Part shown: positions 51,527 through 61,058 of the stretch, one piece after another
Position numbering within the stretch: the first letter of the stretch is position 1
Layout of the letters: every line of letters starts with the position of its first letter
DNA from: Eubacterium sp. CAG:180
GTDB lineage: Bacteria > Bacillota > Clostridia > Oscillospirales > Acutalibacteraceae
Direction: 5' to 3'
DNA: 64,000 bases
NCBI GenBank assembly: GCA_000432435.1
Contig: HF993136.1
Coordinates: 90,626-154,625, forward strand
Position numbers and translations under genes: made by a program
The notes under the pieces: model-generated
Told to the model about the DNA's origin: nothing
Databases searched by the model: none
Seen by the model: the letters and a program-made list of their open reading frames with translations, nothing else

Positions 51527-52588
51527 ATGCTTGATAAAATGCTGAAATCTCCTTCTGTATGGGAAAAATTAAAAGGTGCCGACCTTCCGATAGTTTGCTA
51601 CGGAACCGGAAACGGCGCCGATAAAATATTTGACGAATTTGAAAGACTGGGTATAAAAATATCTGCCGTTATGGCAAGTGACGGATTTGTCAGGGACAGA
51701 AGCTTCCGTGGATTTAAAGTTAAAAGTCTCTCTGACTGCGAAAATGAATTCAGCGATTTTTACTGTGTAATATGCTTCGGTTCTCAGCTTAAATCGGTCA
51801 TCGATAACATTAAAAGCGTTGCAGCAAAGCACAAAACTTTTGTACCGAGCGTGTCGGTTTACGGAAACGGCATAGCAAACAGAGAATTTTTTGAACGCAA
51901 CAAAAGCCGCATCTGTAACATTTATTCGCTGCTTGCAGACGAAAAATCCAAAGATGTGTTTTTTAAGTTTGTCAATTTTGAATACAGCGGAGGCTTAGAC
52001 ATACTTCTATCCTGCGAGAGCGATAAAGAAGAAGTGTTTAGCGATATATTAAGGCTCGGCAAAAATGAAGATTACCTTGATCTCGGTGCTTATAACGGCG
52101 ACACAATAAAGGAATTTTTGTATTTCTCCGGCAACGAATACGGCAGTATAACAGCTGTCGAACCTGCTCCGCGAAATTTTAAAAAGCTTATGGAATACAC
52201 AAAAAGTATGAGCAATATAACTCTTGTGAACAAGGGCATTTGGAGCGGAGAATTGACTATGGGTTTTGCGAGAAAAGGCGGCAGAAATTCATATCTTTTA
52301 AATGCCGCACAAGCAAAGACAGATACTGTTTCGGTGGATGAAATTTCAAAGAGTGAAAGCATTTCATATATAAAAGCGGATATCGAAGGAGCGGAAAGCG
52401 AAATGCTTGACGGAGCCGAAATTACGCTAAAAAGATTGAAGCCCAAACTCAACATTGCGGCATACCACAGAATCGAAGATATATTTATTTTGCCCGAAAA
52501 AATACTCGAGGTAAATCCCGAATATAAAATATACTTCAGACATCATCCGTACATTCCCGGATGGGATACAAATTTCTATTGTGTTTAA
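51527..52588 (+). CDS. FkbM family methyltransferase
   Basis: 353 residues. An N-terminal Rossmann-like part (IVCYGTGNGADKIFDEFERLG) precedes the FkbM SAM-dependent domain: LDLGAYNGDTIKEF (SAM loop), ITAVEPAPRNFKKL, IKADIEGAESEMLDGA, and a C-terminal IAAYHRIEDI. Probably methylates a sugar or lipid head group. The start is the ATG, GTG three codons upstream also possible. Divergent from the phosphoglucomutase. Confidence 0.9.
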   Translation: MLDKMLKSPSVWEKLKGADLPIVCYGTGNGADKIFDEFERLGIKISAVMASDGFVRDRSFRGFKVKSLSDCENEFSDFYCVICFGSQLKSVIDNIKSVAAKHKTFVPSVSVYGNGIANREFFERNKSRICNIYSLLADEKSKDVFFKFVNFEYSGGLDILLSCESDKEEVFSDILRLGKNEDYLDLGAYNGDTIKEFLYFSGNEYGSITAVEPAPRNFKKLMEYTKSMSNITLVNKGIWSGELTMGFARKGGRNSYLLNAAQAKTDTVSVDEISKSESISYIKADIEGAESEMLDGAEITLKRLKPKLNIAAYHRIEDIFILPEKILEVNPEYKIYFRHHPYIPGWDTNFYCV

Positions 52589-52612
52589 ACAATTTAATTT
52601 TGTTCTTTTGCC

Positions 52613-52656
52613 AAAAGCAGCCTGTATATCATATGACATACGGGCTGCTTTTGATT
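52613..52656. terminator. Bidirectional terminator between FkbM gene and ruvX
   Basis: AAAAGCAGCCTGTAT/ATACGGGCTGCTTTT stem (one mismatch) with T-rich sides. Ends the FkbM gene and the long pyr operon. Confidence 0.85.
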
Positions 52657-53076
52657 TTATTTTTGATTTTTCGTTTTTCTCAAGTAATCTTCAAGAATTA
52701 TAACTGCAGAAACAGCGTCAACAACCGCCTTACGCTTTTTACCACGGGTGTTTGTGGCGTTCAGCGCATTATGCGCCGAAACGGTAGTCAATCTCTCGTC
52801 TTCAAAATCTATCGGAAGATTAATCCTTTCTGAAATAAGCTCTGCCAGTTGCCGACAAGCCTCGGCACGAAAGCCCTCTGAACCGTCCATATTTTTCGGA
52901 AGCCCCAATACTATTTTTTCAGCCTTCTTTTCTGTGGCTATTTCAGTTATCTCATCTGCCAACGCGCCGCTGTCGCGCTCGACAATAACCTTAACAGGTG
53001 ACGCCAACATACCGAATTTATCGCAAACGGCAATTCCGGTTCTGACATCGCCGTAATCAACCGAAAGTATTACCAT
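52657..53076 (-). CDS. ruvX: Putative pre-16S rRNA nuclease / Holliday junction resolvase RuvX (YqgF)
   Basis: 139 residues, RNase-H-like fold. VDYGDVRTGIAV, IVLGLPKNMDGSEG, and DERLTTVSAH, VDAVSAVIILEDYL match the family. Involved in 16S rRNA 5' maturation. It overlaps pyrD by seven bases and is the last gene of the pyr operon; this link to pyr genes is unusual (normally with alaS or DUF1292 genes). Confidence 0.95.
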   Translation of the reverse strand: MVILSVDYGDVRTGIAVCDKFGMLASPVKVIVERDSGALADEITEIATEKKAEKIVLGLPKNMDGSEGFRAEACRQLAELISERINLPIDFEDERLTTVSAHNALNATNTRGKKRKAVVDAVSAVIILEDYLRKTKNQK

Positions 53077-53981
53077 GGTTCAACCTTTCCGACTATCTCG
53101 GACACACTCTTATACCCGTTTTGGTCGAGATAATTGTTTATACCGTCTATAATTTTAAGCGGTGCGAATGCGTCTGTAAAGCTTGCGGTACCGACCTGAA
53201 CCGCACTTGCTCCGGCTAAAAGCATCTGTACAGCGTCCTCCCACTTTGTTATACCTCCGAGACCGACAACGGGAATTTTAACCTTGGATGCGGTTTGCCA
53301 AACCATACGAAGTGCCACGGGAAAAACCGCCGCACCTGACATACCGCCCGTATTATTGCGAAGAAGCGGTCTTTTTGTGTTTATATCAATAATCATTCCG
53401 GTAAGCGTATTTATAAGAGAAACGGCATCTGCACCGGCACTCTCTGCGGCAAGAGCCATTTCAGTTATGTCGGTTACGTTAGGCGTAAGTTTTACCATAA
53501 GCGGCTTTTCGGTTACTTTTTTGACAGCCGACGTTATCTTTTCGACGCTCGCGGCGTTTGTTCCGAAAGAAGCTCCGCCCTCTTTAACATTAGGACACGA
53601 AATATTAAGCTCAATCATATCCACACTCGTACCGTTAAGCCTTGATACGGTTTCAACGTAATCTTCTTCTGCGCTTCCTGCAATGTTAGCGATTATAACG
53701 GTACCTGACTTTTCCAAAAAAGGCAAGTCATCTTTTATAAACGCGTCGACGCCCGGATTTTGAAGTCCGACGCAGTTGAGTATACCTGACGGCGTTTCAC
53801 AAACTCGCGGGACAGGATTTCCCGGGCGTTCTTTCAACGTAGTCCCCTTGCAAGATATACCTCCGAGACGCGAAATATCATAAAGACGGGCATATTCCTG
53901 CCCAAATCCGAAAGTTCCGCTCGCTGTAATTACGGGGTTTTTAAAATGAACTCCGGCTATATTAACACCTAAATCAGCCAT
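53070..53981 (-). CDS. pyrD: Dihydroorotate dehydrogenase, NAD-dependent catalytic subunit (PyrDB type)
   Basis: FMN protein converting dihydroorotate to orotate. GTFGFGQEY and LKERPGNPVPR at the start, catalytic Cys in MIELNISCPNVKEGG, LVKLTPNVTDI and VGLGGI near the end. 303 residues, class 1B, which needs PyrK; its start shares one base with the pyrK stop (TGATG). All catalytic features look intact. Confidence 0.97.
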   Translation of the reverse strand: MADLGVNIAGVHFKNPVITASGTFGFGQEYARLYDISRLGGISCKGTTLKERPGNPVPRVCETPSGILNCVGLQNPGVDAFIKDDLPFLEKSGTVIIANIAGSAEEDYVETVSRLNGTSVDMIELNISCPNVKEGGASFGTNAASVEKITSAVKKVTEKPLMVKLTPNVTDITEMALAAESAGADAVSLINTLTGMIIDINTKRPLLRNNTGGMSGAAVFPVALRMVWQTASKVKIPVVGLGGITKWEDAVQMLLAGASAVQVGTASFTDAFAPLKIIDGINNYLDQNGYKSVSEIVGKVEPW

Positions 53982-54742
53982 CAGAATACGACCTCCTCGG
54001 AATCAAAAACAGGTCCGTTTTTGCAAACGTGTTTCATATGCTCGCCGTCTTTATCGCGAGTCTTTTGTGCACAGCAAAGGCAAGCACCTATTCCGCACGC
54101 CATACGCTGCTCCAGCGAAACGTAGCACTTAATGTTTTTTTCCTTACAGAGCGCGGCAACGCTTTTTAACATTGGTGTTGGTCCGCAGGCATAAACTACG
54201 GCATTTTCGCCGTTTTGAACCATATTTTTAAGCACATCGGTAACAAAGCCTTTTGCGCCGAGGGTACCGTCGTTTGTTGTAATTTCCACCCGCTTAGCGA
54301 CAGACTTAAACTTATCTGTAAGTATTGCATTTTCTTGGCTTCTGAAGCCGAGAATCACCTCTGCATCGCTGCCGTATTCTTTTGCAGCACCGAGCATAGG
54401 TGGGCAGCCTATACCTCCTCCGATAAAAATTCCGCGTTTTGTTTTATCGGGGAAAAATCCGTTGCCGAGAGGTCCTAAAATATCAAGCTCGTCCCCTGCT
54501 TTTCTCTCCGACATCCATTTTGTTCCGTCTCCGCGGACTTCAAATACGATTGTTATTGTACCGTTTTGCTTGTCAATTTCAGAAATTGAAATCGGGCGGC
54601 GCAGAGTCTTTTCTCCGCATAAGACATTTACAAATCTTCCGCACCAGCTTTCTTCGGCAAGCTCCGGGCAGGAAATAACAAAGCTGAAAGTTGTATTATT
54701 CAGTTTTTCGGTCGACAGGATTTTATACGATTTTTGAAACAT
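53981..54742 (-). CDS. pyrK: Dihydroorotate dehydrogenase electron transfer subunit PyrK
   Basis: FAD/NAD reductase with a [2Fe-2S] cluster. FAD part RRPISISEI, NAD part GGGIGCPPMLGAA, and the four cysteines in MACGIGACLCCAQKT and HVCKNGPVF. 253 residues. Passes electrons from PyrD to NAD+. Overlaps pyrD by one base. Confidence 0.96.
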   Translation of the reverse strand: MFQKSYKILSTEKLNNTTFSFVISCPELAEESWCGRFVNVLCGEKTLRRPISISEIDKQNGTITIVFEVRGDGTKWMSERKAGDELDILGPLGNGFFPDKTKRGIFIGGGIGCPPMLGAAKEYGSDAEVILGFRSQENAILTDKFKSVAKRVEITTNDGTLGAKGFVTDVLKNMVQNGENAVVYACGPTPMLKSVAALCKEKNIKCYVSLEQRMACGIGACLCCAQKTRDKDGEHMKHVCKNGPVFDSEEVVF

Positions 54743-54759
54743 AAATCATTCACCTATAA

Positions 54760-57756
54760 TTATAGCTTGCAAACCTTTATTTCTTCAAGAATATTGTTAT
54801 TTTCGAGGCACTTTGCAAATGCAAAGGCAGTATCAACCGACGGAAGCACCGGAATACGGCGCAGAAGAGCGGTACGACGTATGCGAATGTCGTCCTCATT
54901 CACCTTAGGCCCCTGCTCCGCAGTTGAAACAACATATGATAATTTATTATTCTTAATAAGCGACATTGTATTCGGCTCGCCCTCATGTATTTTACGCACG
55001 GAATTTGCCGCAACATGGTTCGAATTTAAAAGCTTAGCAGTATTTGAAGTAGCATAAATTTTAAAGCCCTGCTTTAAAAATTCACCGGCAAGCATAACGC
55101 TGTCCCTCTTATCGGTATCGGCAACGGAAACAAGCACTCCGCCTGTGCGCTTTATACGCATTCCCGAAGCTATCAAGCCCTTCAAAAGAGCTTCGTCAAA
55201 TGTATCTGCTATGCCCATGACTTCACCCGTTGACTTTTCGGTATCGCCTATCTGAACATCGGTACCCTGAAGTTTTTCAAAGCTGAATACCGGTACTCTG
55301 ACAAAATACCTTGTAGGCTCCGGTAAAATACCGCATCCCATACCGATATCACCGAGCGTCTCGCCGAGCATAAGCCGCGTAGCCATGGCAACTATCGGCA
55401 ACCCCGATGCCTTAGTCATAAACGGCACGTTTCGCGTTGCCACGACGCTTGCCGACGAAACATAAACTTCGTTATCATATATAACAAACTGGATATTTAT
55501 AAGCCCTTTAATTTTAAGTTCTTTGCAAAGCTTTTCGGTATATTCGTATATCTTTTCTTTATCCGATGAGGTAAGCGTTATCGACGGAAAAACCGTAGTA
55601 GTGTCGCCGGGATTTACACAGGCCTTTTCAATATGCTCGCAAATTCCCGGAACCAGTATATCGCTGCCATCGGACAGGACATCCACCTCGGCACCCTTAC
55701 CAATCATAACGTGTCGGTTATTTGTGTGACGTATACCGAGATCATCAAGGATATCAAATAACTCAATTTTGTTTTTTAGTCTGCGGTGAGCCTCGTCATC
55801 CGAACCGAAAACCTTAACGCCTAATGAACGAAGCATTTCGGCTTTTCTGACGGCGTTACCACCGCCGAACGGCAAAACAGCTCCGTACGGTTTTTCGGTG
55901 AGCACAACATTTCTGACATCTTCGTCTGTAATGGGGTCAAGATAAAGTGTATCGGCAACTCCGGGATCTGTGGAAACAGCCGCAGGATTATTATTAAGCA
56001 AAATAGTGGAGTAACCGAAGTCCTTAAGTGTATTTATACAGTTTACCACCGCATAATCGCGGTCTGTTCCAAGACCTATGGATGTAGGGCCGGAACCCAC
56101 TACGAGGATTTTCTTTTTCGATGTCGGGTGCGCTTTTCCGAACATTGCGGCTTCGTTATCCTCGTCAAACGAAGAATAGAAATAGGGCTTTTTAACGTCA
56201 AATTCGGCTGCGCAAGTGTCTACGGTGTTATATCCTGCAGCTATGGGTGCCGAAATCTCCTCACCGGTTATTTTTTCAATTGTACTGTCGAGAAAACCGA
56301 GAGTTTTTGCACGGAAATACAAATCACCCGAAAAGCCGTTACCGAGAGATGTTTCCGTATCGGCTATATTCTTGAGCTTAGTTAGATAATAATTATCTAT
56401 TCTTGTAAGAGACTGTATTTCAGCAAGGTCAAATCCGCGTCTTATAGCTTCGTAAACAGCAAAAATTCGCTCATCATCGGAGCCTAACAGCAGCTCCTTT
56501 ATCTCATTGTCGGTTTTTTGCTTCATTTTGGGCATTGATACGGATTCGGTACGCGGATTCATCGAGCGTATCGCTTTCATAAGAGCCAACTCAAACGAAG
56601 TGCCGATTGCGAGTGCCTCACCCGTAGCCTGCATAGTTCCGCCGAGCTTTCTGGTGGCGGCATCGAAGTTTTCAAAAGACCATCTCGGAACCTTTACGGC
56701 ACAATAATCAATGGCAGGTTCATTTGCCGCTGTGGTAACGCCTGTTATATCGTTTTTGATTTCGTAAAGCTTATATCCGAGAGCAATTTTGGCAGAGACC
56801 TGCGCTATGGGATAACCCGTAGCCTTTGAAACAAGAGCGGTAGTACGGTTAAGCTGTGGTTCAACTGCCAAAACCATATACTCACTGCCATCCGAATTTA
56901 TTGCAAAACGGACATTGCAGCTTCCTTCAATATTTAAATAATCGGCTATTTTTCTTGCGGCTCTGCGAAGCCTTACGGTTTCGCTGTCTGTAAGAGTCTG
57001 CGCAGGAATAACAACAATACTGTCGCCGGAATGAATGCCGACGCTGTCAATATTTTCGGTACTGCTTACGCTTATGCAGTTGCCGAAAGAATCGCGCATT
57101 GCGACAAATTCCACTTCTTTATAATCATCGACGCATTTTCTTACGTATACCTCGTTTACGAGAGATCGCTCGGCACAACTGCCGAAGCCTGACAAAATAT
57201 CATTTGCATTTTCGCAACGTATCGGCTCCGAAAAATCAGGCGTGAATGCCGGACTTATAAGTACGGGAAAACCGATTTCACCGGCGAATGTCACACATTC
57301 CGCGTCTGTCGGCAACACCTTTGCGGATACATACGGTTCGCCCACATTTTCAAGAGTATCTCGAAGAGCCTGCTCGTTTCTTATTGCCTTTATGGTTTCC
57401 GGCTTAATTCCGAGAAGCTTGGTACCGTGCTCATCAAGATAACCGTTTTGTAAAAGCTCAAGGCAAATTTCGAGCCCCGCTTCTCCTCCCGTGGTGCCGA
57501 TAATGGCATCGGGAATTTCTTTTTCAATTATTTTCTTTACTGTTTCGCCGTTTAATGGCTCAATATAAACTGTATCCGCAACATTTTTATCTGTCATTAT
57601 TGTATCCGGATTTGAGTTTACCGAAACTACTGAAATGCCCTCTTCCTTCAACGCTCTGCAAACAGATGCAGCCGAATAATCATATTCAGAGGAAGAGCCT
57701 ATAACCACAGGGCCGGCTCCGAGAACAAGTATTTTTGAATATTTATTTTCTGTCAT
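54760..57756 (-). CDS. carB: CarB-like carbamoyl-phosphate synthase large subunit, catalytic sites degenerate
   Basis: Domain order as in CarB over 998 residues: pre-ATP-grasp and ATP-grasp 1 (1-400), oligomerisation part (TRIDNYYLTKL, about 450), second pair (from 548), MGS-like allosteric domain (from 870). But the active sites are lost. In half 1 the RPS-x-GGSGGG loop reads SPAFTPDFSEP (168-178), Q285 is R, and E-x-N-x-R is A297-E299-Q301. In half 2 about 60 residues holding the RPSYVLGGR loop are missing after residue 675, and E-x-N-x-R reads S768-S770-V772. Yet the frame is open throughout. Likely a pseudoenzyme, not a working synthase. Confidence 0.88.
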   Translation of the reverse strand: MTENKYSKILVLGAGPVVIGSSSEYDYSAASVCRALKEEGISVVSVNSNPDTIMTDKNVADTVYIEPLNGETVKKIIEKEIPDAIIGTTGGEAGLEICLELLQNGYLDEHGTKLLGIKPETIKAIRNEQALRDTLENVGEPYVSAKVLPTDAECVTFAGEIGFPVLISPAFTPDFSEPIRCENANDILSGFGSCAERSLVNEVYVRKCVDDYKEVEFVAMRDSFGNCISVSSTENIDSVGIHSGDSIVVIPAQTLTDSETVRLRRAARKIADYLNIEGSCNVRFAINSDGSEYMVLAVEPQLNRTTALVSKATGYPIAQVSAKIALGYKLYEIKNDITGVTTAANEPAIDYCAVKVPRWSFENFDAATRKLGGTMQATGEALAIGTSFELALMKAIRSMNPRTESVSMPKMKQKTDNEIKELLLGSDDERIFAVYEAIRRGFDLAEIQSLTRIDNYYLTKLKNIADTETSLGNGFSGDLYFRAKTLGFLDSTIEKITGEEISAPIAAGYNTVDTCAAEFDVKKPYFYSSFDEDNEAAMFGKAHPTSKKKILVVGSGPTSIGLGTDRDYAVVNCINTLKDFGYSTILLNNNPAAVSTDPGVADTLYLDPITDEDVRNVVLTEKPYGAVLPFGGGNAVRKAEMLRSLGVKVFGSDDEAHRRLKNKIELFDILDDLGIRHTNNRHVMIGKGAEVDVLSDGSDILVPGICEHIEKACVNPGDTTTVFPSITLTSSDKEKIYEYTEKLCKELKIKGLINIQFVIYDNEVYVSSASVVATRNVPFMTKASGLPIVAMATRLMLGETLGDIGMGCGILPEPTRYFVRVPVFSFEKLQGTDVQIGDTEKSTGEVMGIADTFDEALLKGLIASGMRIKRTGGVLVSVADTDKRDSVMLAGEFLKQGFKIYATSNTAKLLNSNHVAANSVRKIHEGEPNTMSLIKNNKLSYVVSTAEQGPKVNEDDIRIRRTALLRRIPVLPSVDTAFAFAKCLENNNILEEIKVCKL

Positions 57757-57759
57757 AAC

Positions 57760-58827
57760 TCATTCCCCCATCATATCAACAAAGCGGTCAAATATCCAGG
57801 ATGTACTGCTGTCGCGGTCGCTGTCCGGTGTAAACTGAACCCCGAAACCGTTGAAATCTTTGTACTCAAGTCCCTCACATGAGCCGTCGTTGACATTTAT
57901 CATTGTAATATCGGCTTTATCGGCACTGATGCTCGAAACTTCAACCGAATAGCCATGATTCTGCTCTGTAACCATAAGCTTTCCGGTAGATTTTATAACT
58001 ACAGGCTGATTTGAGCCGCGATGCCCCTGCGGCATTTTTTCAATTTTAAAGTCTTCCGAAAGAGCCAGCATCTGATGGCCGAGACCTATTCCGAACATCG
58101 GAACACCGAGTTTTTTAAACTCCTTGATATTTTCTATAAGCTTTGGGTTATCGTCAGGATCGGCAGGACCGTCGGAAAGGAAAATGCCGTCCGGTGAAAT
58201 GTTTTTTAACTGCTCAGCCGTAAAGTCAGCCGGGACGACAGTCAAACTACAGCCTCGTGACAAAAAGCCGTCAAGAGTTCTGCGCGGCGAACCGTAATCA
58301 ATCACCGCAACATTGCATTTCGGATTTTCCGCCGTGAATTTCTGCGGCTCTTTTACGGTAACAGCCTCAACCGCCCCGGAAATTGTATAATTCTTGATAT
58401 TTTTAATAAGCACGTCAAAATCATTGAGATTATCGGTTATAGCGCCCTTCATATAGCCTTTGTCGCGGACGGCGCGCGTAAGACGGCGTGTATCAATACC
58501 GCTGATTCCTACTATACCGCACTCTTTTAAATAGCTGTCAAGCGTTTCTTCGCCGAGATCGCCGGTGTCGCACCATTCACGCACAACATAGCCGCTTGCC
58601 ATTATTTTTGAACCGTTGTCTCTTTTTTCTACGCCTCTGTTGCCTACAAGAGGATAGGTTTGCGCCACTATCTGACCGTAATATGTCGGGTCTGAAAGCA
58701 GTTCTCCGTAAGAAGCCGTACACGTATTGAAAACAACTTCTCCTAAAGCTGTTCCCTCTTTACCCATAGAAATTCCGTTAAATACGGTTCCGTCAGCCAA
58801 AACAAGGTAAGCCTTTTTATTTTTCAT
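57760..58827 (-). CDS. carA: CarA-like carbamoyl-phosphate synthase small subunit, glutaminase triad lost
   Basis: 355 residues with the CarA N-terminal domain (GEVVFNTCTASYGELLSDP, IDTRRLTRAVRDKG) and the class I amidotransferase domain (from about 172). The nucleophile motif reads GIGLGHQ with Gly248 (GGT, one base from TGT) instead of Cys; QFHPEA reads QFTPDS with Thr333 for His and Asp335 for Glu; SNGPGDP reads SDGPADP. It cannot hydrolyse glutamine by the normal route. The start is the ATG with GGGTGA upstream. It lies four bases from carB and pyrF, so it is expressed as part of the operon. Confidence 0.88.
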   Translation of the reverse strand: MKNKKAYLVLADGTVFNGISMGKEGTALGEVVFNTCTASYGELLSDPTYYGQIVAQTYPLVGNRGVEKRDNGSKIMASGYVVREWCDTGDLGEETLDSYLKECGIVGISGIDTRRLTRAVRDKGYMKGAITDNLNDFDVLIKNIKNYTISGAVEAVTVKEPQKFTAENPKCNVAVIDYGSPRRTLDGFLSRGCSLTVVPADFTAEQLKNISPDGIFLSDGPADPDDNPKLIENIKEFKKLGVPMFGIGLGHQMLALSEDFKIEKMPQGHRGSNQPVVIKSTGKLMVTEQNHGYSVEVSSISADKADITMINVNDGSCEGLEYKDFNGFGVQFTPDSDRDSSTSWIFDRFVDMMGE

Positions 58828-58839
58828 ATAAATCACCCT

Positions 58840-59754
58840 TTATAAAACGGAATTGATTTCGTCCCTCATTCTGATAGCTTCTTTACGTGCGGCAACGGCA
58901 TAATCTTTTTCATCGAAACCGCCTTTTTTGTATGCGCACATTATACCTCTTGAGGAATTTATTACGGCTCCGCGTCCGTTCTCATCAAACGCACCTGCAA
59001 TATCTTTGGCGGCTCCGCCCTGTGCACCGTAACCCGGTACAAGGAAAAATGTGTGCGGTAATTCTTTGCGAAGACTTGAAAGCTGTTTCGGATAAGTTGC
59101 TCCGACAACCGCACCGACACACGAGTATCCGTAATCCGTTATAGAATCCTTGCCCCAGTTCTCGCACATTTCACCCATAGTTTCGTAGACGGTTTTGCCG
59201 CCGAGCAATCTGTCCTGAAGTTCACCGGAGGATGGATTAGAAGTTTTCACAAGCACAAAAATGCCTTTGTCCTCTTCCTTGCAAATATTCAAAAGAGGAT
59301 TTATACCGTCGCTTCCGAGATAACCGTTAACCGTGAGGGCATCGGCGGAAAAGCTTTCAAAGGTTTTACCGAAAACCTCTGTTTTACCGATATGTGCGGC
59401 GGCATACGCCTCCATGGTAGTGCCGATATCATTTCTTTTACCATCGGTTATTACAAACAGGCCTTTTTCTTTTGCGTAAGCTATTGTGTCATAAAGTGCT
59501 TTTACTCCTTGCCACCCGTACATTTCATAATAGGCGCATTGCGGCTTTACGGCCGCCACAACATCGCAAAGAGAATCTATAAGCCCTTTGTTAAATGTCA
59601 AAAGCGCATCTGCCGCAGCCTCAAGCGTATCTCCGTATTTCTCACGCGAGTCTTTTTTTATAAACTCGGGAACGTAGTCAAGCTTCGGGTCAAGCCCTGC
59701 CACAGTAGGATTTTTCTTTTCGTCAATTGCACGGATAAGTCTGTCAAAAGCCAT
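58840..59754 (-). CDS. pyrF: Orotidine 5'-phosphate decarboxylase (PyrF)
   Basis: Last step of UMP synthesis. Subfamily-2 sequence: GLDPKLDYVP, AAVKPQCAYYEMYGW, catalytic TDGKRNDIGTT, DALTVNGYLGSDG, SSRGIM. All expected Lys and Asp residues are present. 304 residues; GGAG before ATG, and three bases after the pyrC stop. Confidence 0.96.
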   Translation of the reverse strand: MAFDRLIRAIDEKKNPTVAGLDPKLDYVPEFIKKDSREKYGDTLEAAADALLTFNKGLIDSLCDVVAAVKPQCAYYEMYGWQGVKALYDTIAYAKEKGLFVITDGKRNDIGTTMEAYAAAHIGKTEVFGKTFESFSADALTVNGYLGSDGINPLLNICKEEDKGIFVLVKTSNPSSGELQDRLLGGKTVYETMGEMCENWGKDSITDYGYSCVGAVVGATYPKQLSSLRKELPHTFFLVPGYGAQGGAAKDIAGAFDENGRGAVINSSRGIMCAYKKGGFDEKDYAVAARKEAIRMRDEINSVL

Positions 59755-59757
59755 TTG

Positions 59758-61044
59758 TCAATCTCCTAAATCATTATATACTATTCTGCCGCTGAGAACG
59801 GTCATTTTTACCTTGCCTTGAAGTTCACGGTTTTTAAAGATGCAGTTTTTGGATTTACCGTGAAGCTTATTTATGTCTACTGTAAATTTTTCACTTTCAT
59901 CTATCAAAATAATGTCCGCAGCACTCCCCTTTTTTAACGTGCCTATCGGTCTGTTTAAAATCTCGGCCGGTTTACACGCCATTTTATCAATAAGCTCATA
60001 AAGACTGATAAGTCCCGACGCAACAAGCGCGGTATATGAAGCGGAAAAAGATGTCTCCATACCTATAACACCGTTGGGAGCTTTGTAAAAATCTGCCTTT
60101 TCTTCCGGTGAATGAGGTGCGTGGTCGGTTGCAATTACATCTATTACGCCGTCAATAAGCGAGTAGAGAACGGAAAACTGGTCCACGGCACTGCGAAGCG
60201 GCGGATTCATTCGATAATCCGCATCCTTTAACAAAAGCTTTTCATCGTTAAATATAAAATAATGCGGACAAGTTTCAGCAGTTACATTAAATCCGTTTCT
60301 CTTTGCGGAGGCTATAAGAAGTGCTGAATTGCCCGTACTGACGTGACAAATATGCAACCGTGCATTTTTGGGGGCTGACATTAAAAGGGCTGTCTCGCGC
60401 GCAGTTCCCACGTCTTCTGCCGAAACCGGTATCTGAGGCATATTAAGGTCTTTTGCAACATCGCATTCATTCACAATGCCGTCGCGTGAAATTGTTTTTT
60501 CTTCGCAATGGGCAAAAACAGGCATATCGAGTCTTGCTGCTTCTTTGAGTGCTTCACGCATAAGCTCTGCGGTTTTAACCGGAACGCCGTCATCCGAAAA
60601 AGCACAGCAACCGGCTTCTTTTAAAGCCTGCATATCGGTGAGCTTTTCACCGTTTTCGCCGACGGAAACGGCACCTATCGGAAGAACGTGAGCATCGGCA
60701 TTAGCCGCTTTTTCAAGTATATATTTTACCGTTTCTGCGTTATCGCATACCGGTTTTGTATTAGGCATGGCGCAAACCGTTGTCACGCCGCCAGCCGCCG
60801 CCGCACGGCATCCGGAAATTATATCCTCTTTATATTCAAGACCCGGGTCACGCAAATGCACATGTAAATCAATAAGCCCCGGCGCCAAAACAAGCCCCGA
60901 AGCATCAATGATATTATCGGCAGAGCAGCTTAAAACCTTGCCAAAATCGGCAATCTTACCGTCGACGACAAGAACGTCGCCGACAGTATCAATCTTTTGT
61001 GAAGGGTCTATAACGTGTGCATTTTTAAACAGCAAATTGCCCAT
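59758..61044 (-). CDS. pyrC: Dihydroorotase PyrC (class I)
   Basis: Zinc amidohydrolase. GLIDLHVHLRDPGLEYKED (H-x-H), HICHVSTG, ETCPHYF and IATDHAPHSPEEK are all intact. 428 residues. 14 bases after the PBP gene, with AGGAG inside the gap; no attenuator lies between, so the pyr genes appear to be read from the PBP promoter. Confidence 0.97.
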   Translation of the reverse strand: MGNLLFKNAHVIDPSQKIDTVGDVLVVDGKIADFGKVLSCSADNIIDASGLVLAPGLIDLHVHLRDPGLEYKEDIISGCRAAAAGGVTTVCAMPNTKPVCDNAETVKYILEKAANADAHVLPIGAVSVGENGEKLTDMQALKEAGCCAFSDDGVPVKTAELMREALKEAARLDMPVFAHCEEKTISRDGIVNECDVAKDLNMPQIPVSAEDVGTARETALLMSAPKNARLHICHVSTGNSALLIASAKRNGFNVTAETCPHYFIFNDEKLLLKDADYRMNPPLRSAVDQFSVLYSLIDGVIDVIATDHAPHSPEEKADFYKAPNGVIGMETSFSASYTALVASGLISLYELIDKMACKPAEILNRPIGTLKKGSAADIILIDESEKFTVDINKLHGKSKNCIFKNRELQGKVKMTVLSGRIVYNDLGD

Positions 61045-61058
61045 AAAAACTCCTTTGA

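Noticed and set aside
57760..58827. Reading the CarA-like gene as an ordinary pseudogene
   Set aside because: The frame is intact, has a ribosome site and is tightly packed between pyrF and carB; degeneration is confined to catalytic residues, which argues for a retained product.
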